Part shown: positions 9,567 to 18,853 of the stretch, in pieces
How positions within the stretch are numbered: position 1 is the first letter of the stretch
Layout of the letters: every line of letters starts with the position of its first letter
NCBI GenBank assembly: GCA_041660045.1
Contig: JBAZXA010000008.1
Coordinates: 106,951-170,950, forward strand
DNA from: WM-3-3 sp041660045
Lineage (GTDB): Bacteria > Pseudomonadota > Gammaproteobacteria > Methylococcales > Methylomonadaceae
Length of the DNA: 64,000 nucleotides
Direction: 5' to 3'
Notes under the pieces: generated by a model
What the model was told of the DNA's origin: nothing
Database searches by the model: none
What the model saw: the letters and a program-made list of their open reading frames with translations, nothing else
Position numbers and translations under genes: made by a program

Positions 9567-11162
9567 CTAAAGAAAAGATGATAATGCACCATAAATCCCA
9601 TGTGCTAACTGCTTGATGTCAACATGGGCAGGCATGGAAATTTCAACAACTAACAGAGCCACATAAATAATTATCAACCCTAATAATGCCCCTACAGCTT
9701 TATAATCCCGTGCAAAAAAATGACTTTCCTGTTCATTAGAAAATGAGATTGTACCTAAAATTGGCAGACCCGTATCAGCCCTAACTTGCCGGGTGGCTAC
9801 AAATGTTGGCCTTAGTAAAATCAGCAATAAACTTAACGCAACCCCTGCGGCAACCCCAAAAATGAAAACCACCGAAGATAACAGTAACCGGTTTGGAGAA
9901 GAAGGTTCTAAGGGCTTATTTGGGGGATCAGCAATCTTAAATTTAAGGGCATTTACTTGCGTATCTACCTTCTCAGATATATTAGCTTGTTCACGACGCT
10001 GAATTAAACTTTCATAATTGCCTTTTATTGCTTCATAGTCGCGATTAAGATTCTCAACTTCAGTTTCAATAGACAAGCGATTGTTCAATTCTTCCTGTAA
10101 CGTAACTAGCCTAGCTTTTAAGTTTTCTACTCTAGCCCGCATGGATGCAATATTGGCATCCGCTTCATTTAGCGCTACTTTGACGGACTGTACATAGGGG
10201 TTTTCCATTGCTTTTAAGTCAAACCCTGATTCTTCTGTTGGACTCTCCGCGGCTTGAAGCGCTAATTTCTCGTCCCTTAGTTTTTCGAGTTCGATAATTG
10301 TTTTTTCAATATGGACAATTTCCGGATGATTTTTTGTATATTTAAGCAATAACTCATCGCGTCTTTGCTTTAGTTCATTGATCCGAATATCCTGCGGGCT
10401 TGATGCCGCACCTGTTTCTGCGGTTTCAAGATCGCTAAACTCATCTTCTTCACCGGAAGCCATTGCTTCTTCAAGTTGTTCATTTAATGCTTGTTTTCTT
10501 GATATTGCTTCATTCAACTGCAACTCAGCCTCTTCAACTACCAATTTCATTTGTTGAATTTGGCTAATCTGGTCTGCGCCTTGACCAGGCAATAAACCGA
10601 GATTTGCGCGTTTAAAATTTTCCCTTGCTTTTTCAGCGTTTCTTAAACGGATTTCATATTCTTGTATTTGGCCTTCAATAAAGCGTTGCGCCTCATCAGT
10701 ATCTCCCAATGAACGCAATTGCGTTTGCTCTGAAAAAACAGTTAACACCGCTTGCACAACATCCCTTGCTTCTTCAGGGCTTTTCGCTTCGTAGCTGATA
10801 GAAAACAATTCGTTATTGCCACCTGAGATCTTAATATTGTTCTTTAACAGATCATGCGCATCTAAGCCTTTCATACTTGCCAAATTAGCAATTTGTTCAA
10901 GATTTTTTTGCGTGAACATTAACTGTTTCATTACCCGCAATAAACCATCGACATCAACCTGAATAGCCAAGCCGCTCAATAAAGGCCTTAACATAGTACG
11001 TGTATCGACATGTACTCTTGCCGAGGAACTGTATTTATCTGGCATATTATATATATAGGTCCACCCAACCAAACTTATTGCCCAAGCTACGATAATGGCG
11101 GCCCATTTGTATCTTAAGGCGCCTTTAGCGTAATAGATGATTTCAGAAATCTGCTCTTGCAT
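9567..11162 (-). CDS. epsF: Chain-length determinant protein EpsF (Wzz/GNVR family, TIGR03007-like)
   Basis: A 531-residue inner-membrane co-polymerase. A transmembrane helix lies near residues 17-36, followed by a Wzz domain. A long charged, heptad-rich region at about residues 150-400 should be coiled coil in the periplasm. The GNVR-type segment and the proline-rich DPPNKPLEPSSPNR then lead into a second membrane helix. A further hydrophobic stretch lies near residues 490-515. The gene has its ATG at 11162 and sits between epsE and epsG, the standard exosortase-A order. It probably recruits EpsG at the inner face of the membrane. Confidence 0.9.
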   Translation of the reverse strand: MQEQISEIIYYAKGALRYKWAAIIVAWAISLVGWTYIYNMPDKYSSSARVHVDTRTMLRPLLSGLAIQVDVDGLLRVMKQLMFTQKNLEQIANLASMKGLDAHDLLKNNIKISGGNNELFSISYEAKSPEEARDVVQAVLTVFSEQTQLRSLGDTDEAQRFIEGQIQEYEIRLRNAEKARENFKRANLGLLPGQGADQISQIQQMKLVVEEAELQLNEAISRKQALNEQLEEAMASGEEDEFSDLETAETGAASSPQDIRINELKQRRDELLLKYTKNHPEIVHIEKTIIELEKLRDEKLALQAAESPTEESGFDLKAMENPYVQSVKVALNEADANIASMRARVENLKARLVTLQEELNNRLSIETEVENLNRDYEAIKGNYESLIQRREQANISEKVDTQVNALKFKIADPPNKPLEPSSPNRLLLSSVVFIFGVAAGVALSLLLILLRPTFVATRQVRADTGLPILGTISFSNEQESHFFARDYKAVGALLGLIIIYVALLVVEISMPAHVDIKQLAHGIYGALSSFL

Positions 11163-11217
11163 GGCTAGTTAAATCTCAATGGCTATGAATACAAAATGCA
11201 TAAAAAATATCAAACAG

Positions 11218-11937
11218 TTAAAAAAACGCTTCCGGTATGATAATGATGTCCCCTGGTAATATCTTGACATTAGCCCGCAAATCTGTGTTATCAATCAAAT
11301 CATCAATCCGAATACCAAACTGCTGAGTTTCACCATCTAGCTCACGAATGATGCTTGCCCGGTTACCATCAGCGAATTGTCCCAAACCGCCAATTTTGAT
11401 GACTAAATCTAATAGCGTCATATCACGTTCGTACGGAATAGACTGGGCACTATAACGGCCAATGCTTCCACCACCAGAGCTACCGCCTCCACTAGAACTT
11501 CCACCACCGCCGCCAGAAGCTCCGCCTCGGCTGCCGCCTAATTGGCCAATTATCCGCACTTGTTGTGTGTATACGCCTTTAAAGCCACCTACAATAATGA
11601 CGACTTGAGGATCCCTAACGAATTTGGACAATTCTTTTTCCATTGTCCTAGCCAACTCTGATGGGGTTTTACCAGTGGCCAACAGATCTTCGGCTAAGGG
11701 TATAGTAATTTTTCCATCGGGTCTTACTGTAGCCGTGGTAGAAATATCAGGGTTGCCCCATACAAAGATATTGACACTATCACCAGGGCCAATTTTATAA
11801 GTGTAATCGGCAGAAACAGAAGCATCATCAGTAATAGGTGGGTAATTTGTACAACCCGCCCCGAACAACACCAGCATCAGCGATGCTAATTTGATTATCT
11901 TTAACCCTCTCACAACGATGCCCTCTTCTTTCTTCAT
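11218..11937 (-). CDS. epsE: Polysaccharide export lipoprotein EpsE (Wza-like), with a Gly/Ser tract
   Basis: Outer-membrane polysaccharide export lipoprotein with a Poly_export domain (YKIGPGDSVNIFVWGNPDIS) and a following SLBB-like domain. The ATG at 11937 gives a signal sequence ending in LFGAGC, a lipobox with Cys29. The longer open frame from 11979 begins at a GTG inside the upstream dehydrogenase gene and is probably not used. Between the two domains lies a run of almost pure Gly and Ser (residues 134-158), which is unusual for this family. The gene is followed closely by epsF. The Wza-like role is established family knowledge; the effect of the Gly/Ser linker is unknown. Confidence 0.88.
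   Translation of the reverse strand: MKKEEGIVVRGLKIIKLASLMLVLFGAGCTNYPPITDDASVSADYTYKIGPGDSVNIFVWGNPDISTTATVRPDGKITIPLAEDLLATGKTPSELARTMEKELSKFVRDPQVVIIVGGFKGVYTQQVRIIGQLGGSRGGASGGGGGSSSGGGSSGGGSIGRYSAQSIPYERDMTLLDLVIKIGGLGQFADGNRASIIRELDGETQQFGIRIDDLIDNTDLRANVKILPGDIIIIPEAFF
11464..11538 (-). repeat. Low-complexity Gly/Ser-coding tract inside epsE
   Basis: About 25 codons read almost only Gly and Ser, in blocks such as GGSRGG, SGGGGGSSS and GGGSSGGGS. On the DNA level this is a degenerate GGN/AGY-type repeat that could vary in length by slippage. It lies between the polysaccharide-export domain and the SLBB-like domain of EpsE. Confidence 0.8.
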
Positions 11938-11966
11938 AAAATTATAGTTTTCACTGAATACATGGG

Positions 11967-13250
11967 TTATAAGCGCCACAATTTAATGCCATCCGGAACC
12001 GCAGTGCGATCTAATTTTGCCTTTACATCAACAACAATACCTGTTTTTTGATCCAATAATGATTCAATAAAGGCCCAGTCTTTGCTCAAAAAATATTCGT
12101 GAGGCACAGCAAGTAATATCGCTTGTGCTGGTTTTAATTCATTTTCATGCGTTAAATGTATACCATATTCCTCAACTATCTCATGAGAATCAGCCATTGG
12201 GTCAATAACCTGTAGCTGTACACCATAATCTTCCAACTCTTTATATATATCAATAACACGGGTGTTTCTTATATCAGGTACATTTTCTTTAAACGTAAAG
12301 CCTAGAATAGTAACAATACAACCCTTGACACAAATGCCACTATTAATGAGTTGTTTTACAACCTGGGCGGCAATAAAACTGCCCATACTGTCATTGATGC
12401 TACGCCCAGCTAAAATTACTTGAGGGGTATAACCTAAAACTGCAGCTTTATACGTTAAATAATATGGGTCTACACCTATGCAATGGCCACCGACTAATCC
12501 TGGATCGAATGGTAAAAAATTCCATTTCGTAGATGCGGCAGCCAATACATCACGCGTGTCTATACCCATTTTATTAAAAATCAACGCTAATTCATTCATT
12601 AATGATATATTCAAATCGCGCTGGGTATTTTCAATGACTTTAGCCGCCTCAGCGACCTTAATGGTAGCAGCCTTATGGACACCCGCCGTAACCACTGAGG
12701 CATACACTTCAGCAACAATATCAAGCGTGCCCACGGTATCACCGGATACCACTTTAGTGATCGTCTTAAAGGTATGTACTTTATCACCGGGATTAATACG
12801 CTCTGGGGAATAGCCCACGTTAAAATCGACCAACCATTTAAGGCCAGATTCGCGCTCTAGGACCGGAATGCAATCTTCTTCCGTAGCACCGGGATAAACT
12901 GTTGATTCATAGACGACTATATCGCCTTTTTTAAGTTGTTTGCCGACCGTAATAGACGCTTTTATTACGGGTGAAAGATCTGGCTGCTTTGCATTGTTAA
13001 CAGGAGTAGGCACCGCGATGATATGGAAGTCAGCCAGCTTCAAATCTTCTGGTTGACAGGTATACAAAATTTTAACGGCAGATAACTCTTCTGGTGCGAC
13101 CTCATTCGTGCGCTCTATGCCCTGTCTGAGTTCTTCAATGCGGACTGAATTTATGTCAAAACCGATGACCTGCTGGGTTTTTCCGAACTCAACAGCTACG
13201 GGTAAACCCACATATCCTAAGCCAACAACCGAAATTTTCCTATTGTGCAT
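11967..13250 (-). CDS. tviB: UDP-N-acetylhexosamine/UDP-glucose 6-dehydrogenase (TviB/WecC-like)
   Basis: An NAD-dependent UDP-sugar dehydrogenase that oxidises C6 to a carboxylate in two steps. The N-terminal Rossmann motif is VVGLGYVGLPVAVEFGK, and the catalytic cysteine is Cys257 in GGHCIGVDPYY. The C-terminal UDP-binding domain contains GFTFKENVPDIRNTR. At 427 residues it resembles Vi-antigen TviB and WecC rather than the longer UDP-glucose enzymes, so the substrate is probably UDP-GlcNAc, UDP-GalNAc or UDP-ManNAc. It begins 2 bases after the stop of the epimerase gene and supplies uronic acid precursors for the polymer. Confidence 0.88.
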   Translation of the reverse strand: MHNRKISVVGLGYVGLPVAVEFGKTQQVIGFDINSVRIEELRQGIERTNEVAPEELSAVKILYTCQPEDLKLADFHIIAVPTPVNNAKQPDLSPVIKASITVGKQLKKGDIVVYESTVYPGATEEDCIPVLERESGLKWLVDFNVGYSPERINPGDKVHTFKTITKVVSGDTVGTLDIVAEVYASVVTAGVHKAATIKVAEAAKVIENTQRDLNISLMNELALIFNKMGIDTRDVLAAASTKWNFLPFDPGLVGGHCIGVDPYYLTYKAAVLGYTPQVILAGRSINDSMGSFIAAQVVKQLINSGICVKGCIVTILGFTFKENVPDIRNTRVIDIYKELEDYGVQLQVIDPMADSHEIVEEYGIHLTHENELKPAQAILLAVPHEYFLSKDWAFIESLLDQKTGIVVDVKAKLDRTAVPDGIKLWRL

Positions 13251-13252
13251 AT

Positions 13253-14266
13253 TTATTTCTCAACCTTGTAAAAATCTTTATACCAATCAACAAAATTACT
13301 AATTCCAAGCGCTAATGGCGTAGCGGGTTTATAACCCAAATCAGTTACTAAATCAGTGACATCAGCGTAGGTATTAGGGACATCACCTAATTGTAGTGGA
13401 AGAAAATTTTTAATGGCTTCACAACCCAAATATTTTTCGAGCGTTTCTATAAAAGTTAACAAATGTACAGGATTATTATTTCCGATGTTATATACCCTAT
13501 ACGGGGCGAGACTAGTACCTGGATCAGGCTGTTCACCACGCCAAGCACTATTGGCTTGTGCGGGCTGGTCGATGACACGGATGACACCTTCAACTATGTC
13601 ATCCACATAGGTAAAGTCGCGTTGATGATTACCATAATTGAACACATCTATTGGCTTGCCTTCCAAAATATTGCGGGTAAACATAAAAAGCGACATGTCT
13701 GGTCGGCCCCACGGCCCATAGACTGTAAAAAAACGCAAACCTGTTGTTGGTAAAGCGTATAAATGGCTATAAGTATGTGCCATTAGCTCATTAGCTTTTT
13801 TACTGGCGGCATATAACGATACCGGATGATCAACATTATCATGTACAGAAAAAGGCATACTGGTATTAGCACCATAAACAGAACTTGATGAAGCGTATGC
13901 CAAATGTTCAATTTTGTTATGCCGGCATGCTTCCAATATATTCATAAAGCCCACTATATTGGAATCTATATAAGCATGTGGGTTAGTCAAGGAATATCGC
14001 ACTCCTGCCTGCGCCGCCAAATGCATTACCCGCTGCACACCTTCGGTTATAAATAAGTTTTCAACAGCTTTAGAATCCGCAATTTCTAGCTTCAAAAACT
14101 TAAACTTCCCATAATCTTGCAATCTAGCCAGTCTTGCGAGTTTTAAATTTACGTCATAATAATCATTAAGATTATCCACCCCAACAACTTCATCACCCCG
14201 CTCCAGCAATCTTATGCTAAGCGCCGAACCAATAAAACCCGCAGCCCCTGTCACCAGTATCTTCAA
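13253..14266 (-). CDS. NAD-dependent UDP-sugar epimerase (UDP-glucuronate 4-epimerase type)
   Basis: An extended SDR enzyme of 337 residues. TGAAGFIGSAL at residues 6-16 is the NAD-binding GxxGxxG motif, and YAASKKANE gives the catalytic Tyr152-x3-Lys156 pair. The sequence resembles UDP-glucuronate 4-epimerases (Cap1J/LspL type), with VRYSLTNPHAYIDSN and FFTVYGPWGRPDM. The start appears to be TTG, preceded by an AAGGGGGA ribosome-binding site; an upstream ATG runs straight into a stop. It works with the following dehydrogenase gene to make uronic acid nucleotide sugars. Confidence 0.87.
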   Translation of the reverse strand: MKILVTGAAGFIGSALSIRLLERGDEVVGVDNLNDYYDVNLKLARLARLQDYGKFKFLKLEIADSKAVENLFITEGVQRVMHLAAQAGVRYSLTNPHAYIDSNIVGFMNILEACRHNKIEHLAYASSSSVYGANTSMPFSVHDNVDHPVSLYAASKKANELMAHTYSHLYALPTTGLRFFTVYGPWGRPDMSLFMFTRNILEGKPIDVFNYGNHQRDFTYVDDIVEGVIRVIDQPAQANSAWRGEQPDPGTSLAPYRVYNIGNNNPVHLLTFIETLEKYLGCEAIKNFLPLQLGDVPNTYADVTDLVTDLGYKPATPLALGISNFVDWYKDFYKVEK

Positions 14267-14305
14267 AACATCCCCCTTATTCGCCTTTAGTATTTAGCAA
14301 AAATG

Positions 14306-16735
14306 CTAACCGCCCCTGGATTTGCCTATAATTTCTTGTAATAGTTTTTCTGCTATAACCTTATCCACTTGCGATCCTTTTTTTTCTGCCAAATCAATTG
14401 CTTGTTTAATTTCAGAAATAGCCATGCCATTATTGCCATTTTTAAAATGAGCAACCCCCAAGTGGTAACGAAAAATAGGTTCCTCAGGTTCAGCAATGAT
14501 AATTTGATTAAGAATTTTTAAACCTTCTGCTAGATTACCCTGCTTGATTAATGCCCAAGCGTAAGTATCCCGATAATTAAGCTGGTATGATTCTTTAAAT
14601 TTTTCCACCAATGCAAAAGCTTTATCAATATCCTCGCTGCCAGTGGGATGATCGATTAAAAGTGTCGCTAAGTTATTGGCAGCGATATCTAAGTCCTGGT
14701 TTTTCTCCAATAATGCCTGGTATATGGATTTTGCCACGGTAAAATCACCCTCAATTTCAAAGAGTGAAGCCTGTGCCAAAGCTAATGCTAAATTATCAGG
14801 GTATCGCCTTAAGCCATCTTGATAAGCTTGCATGGCAGCCTTTGTATTATTCTGACCAAGCCTAAGCTTAGCCAATTCAATATAAACCACAGGCTCTGCC
14901 GTTTGTTTTTTTATCAACGCCTCTAGCAGAATAGAGGCTTTATCAAATTGTTTATCGAGTACCAATAACTCACTTAACAATAAACTTGCTGATAATATTT
15001 GTTGGTCATTAACAAGGAGTTGATTTAGATAAGTCTCCATGTCATTACGCTTACCGAGGGCTTCATAACTTTGAGCCATGGCCCGTAACGCTTGCTTGTG
15101 TTCCGGTAACTGCTTAAGCAACTCTTTATAGAGGTCAATTGCTTTTACGAAATCCCCTTGCTGTTGGTAAAGCTGGGCTTCAAGAAATTTAGCTAAGTTT
15201 GCTGAATATGGACTAGCACTTTCAGCTATTGCCGTAATGGTCTTTTGTGCAAACTCCCATTCTTTTTCAAGGATCGACAATTGCGCCAATTTTTCTAACA
15301 CAAATAATGTATTAGGCCCGTTCACGCTTAATGCCCTTAGCAATAAGGTTTTAGCATATTTATAATTTTTAAGCCCCATGGCATCGCCATAAACAAAGGC
15401 TAAAGCTTGCAAATTGGCAGGATTTAATTCCAGGGTCTTTTTAAAGTTTTCTTCTGCAAGCTTTCTGTTATTTGTAATAAGGTAAAGTTGGCTAAGTAAA
15501 ACTAAAGCTTCTTCATTTTCCGCATTACTCCACAACACCTTATTTAAGATATCAGTAGCCTCAGCATATTGTTTACTTTCCAACCAAAGTCTAGCTTGTA
15601 AAACTTTAGCATTGTTATAGTTTGGATTAACCGTCAGAATCTCATCAATTACCTGTTGCGCTAACACCCTGTTTTTTTCTTCAAAAGCCACTTTTGCCCG
15701 CAACGTTTTTGCAATCAAGCCCGTTTCAGAGTTTTTCTCAAGATCGATGACTCTTGCAAGTGTCTCTTTAACCTCTTCAAATCGGCCTCTTGATACCATC
15801 CAATCCGAAAGGTATAACAACATTTTGGGCTCATTTTTATGATAATCGATAAAATCTTGGTATCGAGCGGTAACTTTTATTGGATTTGTCGCTTGCAAAA
15901 AATCTAGCAGTAATAACTTTGGTTCTGGCTTGCCATGTTTAGCCTCAACCATCTGCTCCAAAATAGATTCAGCTTTATCTTGTTGATGCGCTTGTAAATA
16001 TATTTTGACTAATGTCAGCTTATACTGATCGTTATCGGGTGTTAGATCGATCAATTTCAGATAGTCTGCAATGACGTTTTCTGCATTATTTAATTTTGCA
16101 TTCAGTTGCGCCTTAAATAAATACAAAGCTGTGTTTTTTGCGTCTATGTTTAGACCTGTATCAATTAAATGCAAGGCTTCATTAAGCTTATTGTCACGCG
16201 CATATAGCGTCGCCTTTAACAACAAGGCATCAATATATTGGGGATTAATTTTTATAATTTCGTCAACAAGGGCAAAGGCCTCATTTAACTTATTTTGGTT
16301 AACTTGCACAGAAGCCTTTAAGATCATGGCCTCTAAATTACGGCTGTCTATGGCCAATACGGATTCTGCTTGATTTAGGCCAGCTTCTGGTTCGCCGAGC
16401 AACAATTGGACTTTTCCTAATTTCAATTTAGCATCAATATTATCGGGTGCCAACTCAACTGCTTTTAGTAAATTATCCCGCATTGCTTTGAATTGCTTAT
16501 TTTTTTCATCCATCAAAGCTAGATAATAATAAGTATCCGCGGTATTTTGATCAGCTTGGCTAGAAGTCTTTAATTCCAGTTTTGCCTTATCAAATTCTCC
16601 TTTTTTATAAAGCTCAATACCCCGTTGCAGATGGTCTTTTGCTTCTTGTTCCGGACTATTACAGCCAGCTAACACCATAACGCTTAAACATGATGTCAGG
16701 AATAACTGTATTTTATAAAATTTAAAATTCATCAT
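14306..16735 (-). CDS. prsT: TPR-repeat lipoprotein PrsT (XrtA/PEP-CTERM system)
   Basis: A protein of about 809 residues made almost entirely of tetratricopeptide-like helical repeats. The N-terminus is a signal peptide ending in VLAGC, a lipobox with the lipidated Cys at about residue 25. The frame opens at GTG 16738, with ATGs at 16735 and 16732; I chose 16735. PrsT is a conserved member of exosortase-A loci and is thought to scaffold polysaccharide secretion or PEP-CTERM protein handling at the envelope. Its function has not been established biochemically as far as I know. An AT-rich gap of about 220 bases lies upstream. Confidence 0.88.
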   Translation of the reverse strand: MMNFKFYKIQLFLTSCLSVMVLAGCNSPEQEAKDHLQRGIELYKKGEFDKAKLELKTSSQADQNTADTYYYLALMDEKNKQFKAMRDNLLKAVELAPDNIDAKLKLGKVQLLLGEPEAGLNQAESVLAIDSRNLEAMILKASVQVNQNKLNEAFALVDEIIKINPQYIDALLLKATLYARDNKLNEALHLIDTGLNIDAKNTALYLFKAQLNAKLNNAENVIADYLKLIDLTPDNDQYKLTLVKIYLQAHQQDKAESILEQMVEAKHGKPEPKLLLLDFLQATNPIKVTARYQDFIDYHKNEPKMLLYLSDWMVSRGRFEEVKETLARVIDLEKNSETGLIAKTLRAKVAFEEKNRVLAQQVIDEILTVNPNYNNAKVLQARLWLESKQYAEATDILNKVLWSNAENEEALVLLSQLYLITNNRKLAEENFKKTLELNPANLQALAFVYGDAMGLKNYKYAKTLLLRALSVNGPNTLFVLEKLAQLSILEKEWEFAQKTITAIAESASPYSANLAKFLEAQLYQQQGDFVKAIDLYKELLKQLPEHKQALRAMAQSYEALGKRNDMETYLNQLLVNDQQILSASLLLSELLVLDKQFDKASILLEALIKKQTAEPVVYIELAKLRLGQNNTKAAMQAYQDGLRRYPDNLALALAQASLFEIEGDFTVAKSIYQALLEKNQDLDIAANNLATLLIDHPTGSEDIDKAFALVEKFKESYQLNYRDTYAWALIKQGNLAEGLKILNQIIIAEPEEPIFRYHLGVAHFKNGNNGMAISEIKQAIDLAEKKGSQVDKVIAEKLLQEIIGKSRGG

Positions 16736-16738
16736 CAC

Positions 16739-16961
16739 AATAGGCTTAATTTAGTGTTCATTAATTGACTCGACATTAATAGGGTATAATATTATATATA
16801 AATCATATAGTTATTATTAATCAACACAATAAGACAAGCAGACTTTACCTTACTGACTGCATAAAGGTTATCTTATAAAAGCTTGCTAAAAAATGAATTA
16901 ATAGGTCTTTTGATAAATATAGTAGAAAATACAATGCAGACCTATCTAGCTTAATAAAATC
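16739..16961. other. AT-rich intergenic gap inside the EPS locus
   Basis: About 220 bases separate prsT from the upstream AAA ATPase gene. The DNA is very AT-rich with runs such as TATATATAA. A promoter for prsT could lie here, but no confident -35/-10 pair, sigma-54 site or terminator was found. Confidence 0.4.
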
Positions 16962-17888
16962 TTAAAGGAATTGGCTAATATCGACAGCCGTGCTTTCAAA
17001 AATTGCCACCCGTAATTTATCCGCCTCAACGGCTGGATCCATTAGCTCTGTTGGGTTAGAAAGCACACCTTTAAAACGTGAAATTCCCCCTGCTTTACGT
17101 TCTAAGACTACATCCCTGATAATTTTCCAACTTATCTCTTGCATATCTTCAGCAAATGCAAACACCATGGCCAAGTCACAGATATTATTAATCAACCTGG
17201 GTACGCCTTCCGTAAAATAAAATACCGCGGCACAGCCTGATTCATCAAAAATAGAGGCCTTACCACCAGCAATTTGAAGCCTATGTGCTATATAGTGCTT
17301 AGTTTCTTCATAATTTAAAGATTTAAGATGGTACTCGATAGATATACGCTGGGCGAATTGAACTAATTCTGGCATATTTAATTTGTCTAACAATTCTGGC
17401 TGCCCTACCAAAATTAGCTGTAACAGGACATCTTGCTTAATATTGATATTCGATAATAAGCGTAATTCTTCTAATGTTTCTATATCCATATTTTGGGCTT
17501 CATCAACAATCAAGATAACCCTGCGGTTCTTTTGGTTTTGCTCCATAACAAATTTTGCAAAAAGTTGGTAACGCCCGGCCTTATCATCGGCTTTATGGCT
17601 AATATCAAAAGAAGCTAATACCCATGTCAGTAGATCGCCAAAAGACTTATGGGTATTTGTTATCAAGCCTATCGCACATTGATCCTGTACCTTACCCAAC
17701 ATACTTCTAATTAACGTAGTTTTACCGGAACCAATTTCTCCAGAAATTACCGTAATTCCTGCCTGACTGACTAAACCATATTGTAGAGTGGACAAAGCCC
17801 GCTTATGTTTAGGGCTCAAATATAGAAAATCAGGATCCGGCACAAGCGAAAAAGGCTTTTTTTTCAATCCAAAAAAACTTGTGTACAT
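16962..17888 (-). CDS. XrtA-associated AAA ATPase (GspA/ExeA-like, TIGR03015)
   Basis: A 308-residue ATPase of the ExeA/GspA type found in exosortase-A loci. The N-terminus MYTSFFGLKKKPFSLVPDP is diagnostic. Walker A is SGEIGSGKTT at residues 49-58, and Walker B is VILIVDEAQ at about 124-132. A sensor segment (GVPRLINNICDLA) lies near residue 230. Unlike GspA, no transmembrane or peptidoglycan-binding tail is evident. It is the most upstream gene of the locus in this window and faces away from cspA. It may power remodelling for export, but its precise role is unknown. Confidence 0.88.
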   Translation of the reverse strand: MYTSFFGLKKKPFSLVPDPDFLYLSPKHKRALSTLQYGLVSQAGITVISGEIGSGKTTLIRSMLGKVQDQCAIGLITNTHKSFGDLLTWVLASFDISHKADDKAGRYQLFAKFVMEQNQKNRRVILIVDEAQNMDIETLEELRLLSNINIKQDVLLQLILVGQPELLDKLNMPELVQFAQRISIEYHLKSLNYEETKHYIAHRLQIAGGKASIFDESGCAAVFYFTEGVPRLINNICDLAMVFAFAEDMQEISWKIIRDVVLERKAGGISRFKGVLSNPTELMDPAVEADKLRVAIFESTAVDISQFL

Positions 17889-18086
17889 GATTGATTTTTT
17901 AAATAAGAAGTATTAATTAAATGAAACTTTAAATAGGCAAATTTAGCATAGATTAAGGCTAATTCCCCGCACAACTCTACATATCATAGCACTGCCGAAA
18001 AAGTTCACACATTTGCTTACATAACTACCGTCAAATATATAGCGAAACAAAAAAAAAATTCTACTCAAAATTACACATAATTATCT

Positions 18087-18114
18087 TTGCCCTAATAATA
18101 TTTAATGCTACTAT
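18087..18114 (+). promoter_or_regulatory. Candidate sigma-70 promoter of cspA
   Basis: A -35-like TTGCCC (18087-18092) is separated by 16 bases from a -10-like TACTAT (18109-18114). This would give a leader of about 85 bases before the cspA start, a usual layout for cold-shock genes. It is a motif match only. Confidence 0.4.
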
Positions 18115-18136
18115 TGGCTGCAGCAGTAAGTTTGAC

Positions 18137-18182
18137 CCAACTTTTAATCTAGTTGGAATTTGTAAAGCCAAGTTATTTGGCT
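18137..18182 (+). promoter_or_regulatory. Structured 5' leader of cspA
   Basis: Two small stem-loops can form in the predicted leader: CCAACT/AGTTGG at 18137-18156 and AGCCAA/TTGGCT at 18166-18182. Cold-shock mRNAs often have folded leaders that tune translation with temperature. The stems are short, so function is only suggested. Confidence 0.35.
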
Positions 18183-18205
18183 CTTTTAATGTATAAGAGT
18201 GTAAT

Positions 18206-18415
18206 ATGTCAGAGCAAGTTGTAGGTACCGTTAAATGGTTCAATGATGAAAAAGGTTTTGGATTTATTGAACAAGAAGGTGGCAAAGATGTTTTTGTACA
18301 TCACAGTGCAATTAACGGCACCGGACGCAAAACATTGCGTGAAGGCCAAAAAGTTACTATGCAAGTAACCCAAGGTCAAAAAGGGCCACAAGCTGAGAAT
18401 GTAACCCCAGCTTAG
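18206..18415 (+). CDS. cspA: Cold-shock domain protein
   Basis: A 69-residue single OB-fold protein that binds single-stranded RNA and DNA. The RNP1 motif KGFGFIEQ and RNP2 motif VFVHHSAI are both present. The opening VGTVKWFNDEKGFGFI is typical of CspA/CspE-like proteins. It stands alone with its own leader and terminator. Whether it is cold-induced or constitutive cannot be decided from the sequence. Confidence 0.95.
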   Translation: MSEQVVGTVKWFNDEKGFGFIEQEGGKDVFVHHSAINGTGRKTLREGQKVTMQVTQGQKGPQAENVTPA

Positions 18416-18430
18416 AAAAAATGTTCTAAT

Positions 18431-18462
18431 GGAGCCCAAAACCTTAATTGTTTTTGGGCTCC
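18431..18462 (+). terminator. Stem-loop terminator after cspA
   Basis: Arms GGAGCCCAAAA and TTTTGGGCTCC (11 bp) with a 10-base loop lie 15 bases after the cspA stop. The T-rich side of the stem substitutes for a weak U-tract. Confidence 0.7.
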
Positions 18463-18496
18463 ATTTGGACAGCTTTGTCTTCTTTAGGATATTGTT

Positions 18497-18526
18497 AACG
18501 GCTTAATAGTTAGCTATTAAGCCGTT
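18497..18526. repeat. 13-bp inverted repeat downstream of cspA
   Basis: AACGGCTTAATAG and its perfect complement are separated by TTAG. It may be a second terminator or a transcript-stabilising hairpin. No gene ends right before it other than cspA. Confidence 0.6.
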
Positions 18527-18853
18527 ATTCTAAATATGCCTAACATATAAACTTAACATCTATTGTTAGGTTTCTATGTTAGCGCGAGTGAATAAAACAT
18601 TTTCTTATATCAATGACCTAGCAGATGCCATTGATATAAGTAAACATAGTTTTTGTACCACTTAAAAACCGCCACATTACGCTAATATTTACTTAGCATG
18701 TCTAATGATTTAGATCCATTATTTAAGGCAACATTGAAATTAAAAAACAATTTCTTTGACCGATGATACGCCTTGTGAATTATTATTAAATAATCTTAAG
18801 ATAAGCCAACTTGCCTAGCCCACCTATAATCCAAAAATAAACTTTTAAAGCAA
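18527..18853. other. Intergenic region between cspA and ettA
   Basis: About 330 bases without a gene. It contains a 12-bp inverted repeat (CTTATATCAATG at 18604-18615, complement at 18629-18640, 13-base loop) and a weaker CCTAACA/TGTTAGG pair at 18539-18570. No clear ettA promoter was recognised. Confidence 0.5.

Noticed and set aside
12478..12813. 111-residue plus-strand frame opposite the UDP-sugar dehydrogenase
   Set aside because: Shadow frame of a well-conserved gene.
18061..18285. 74-residue minus-strand frame over the cspA leader
   Set aside because: It overlaps the cspA promoter, leader and start on the other strand and has no domain.
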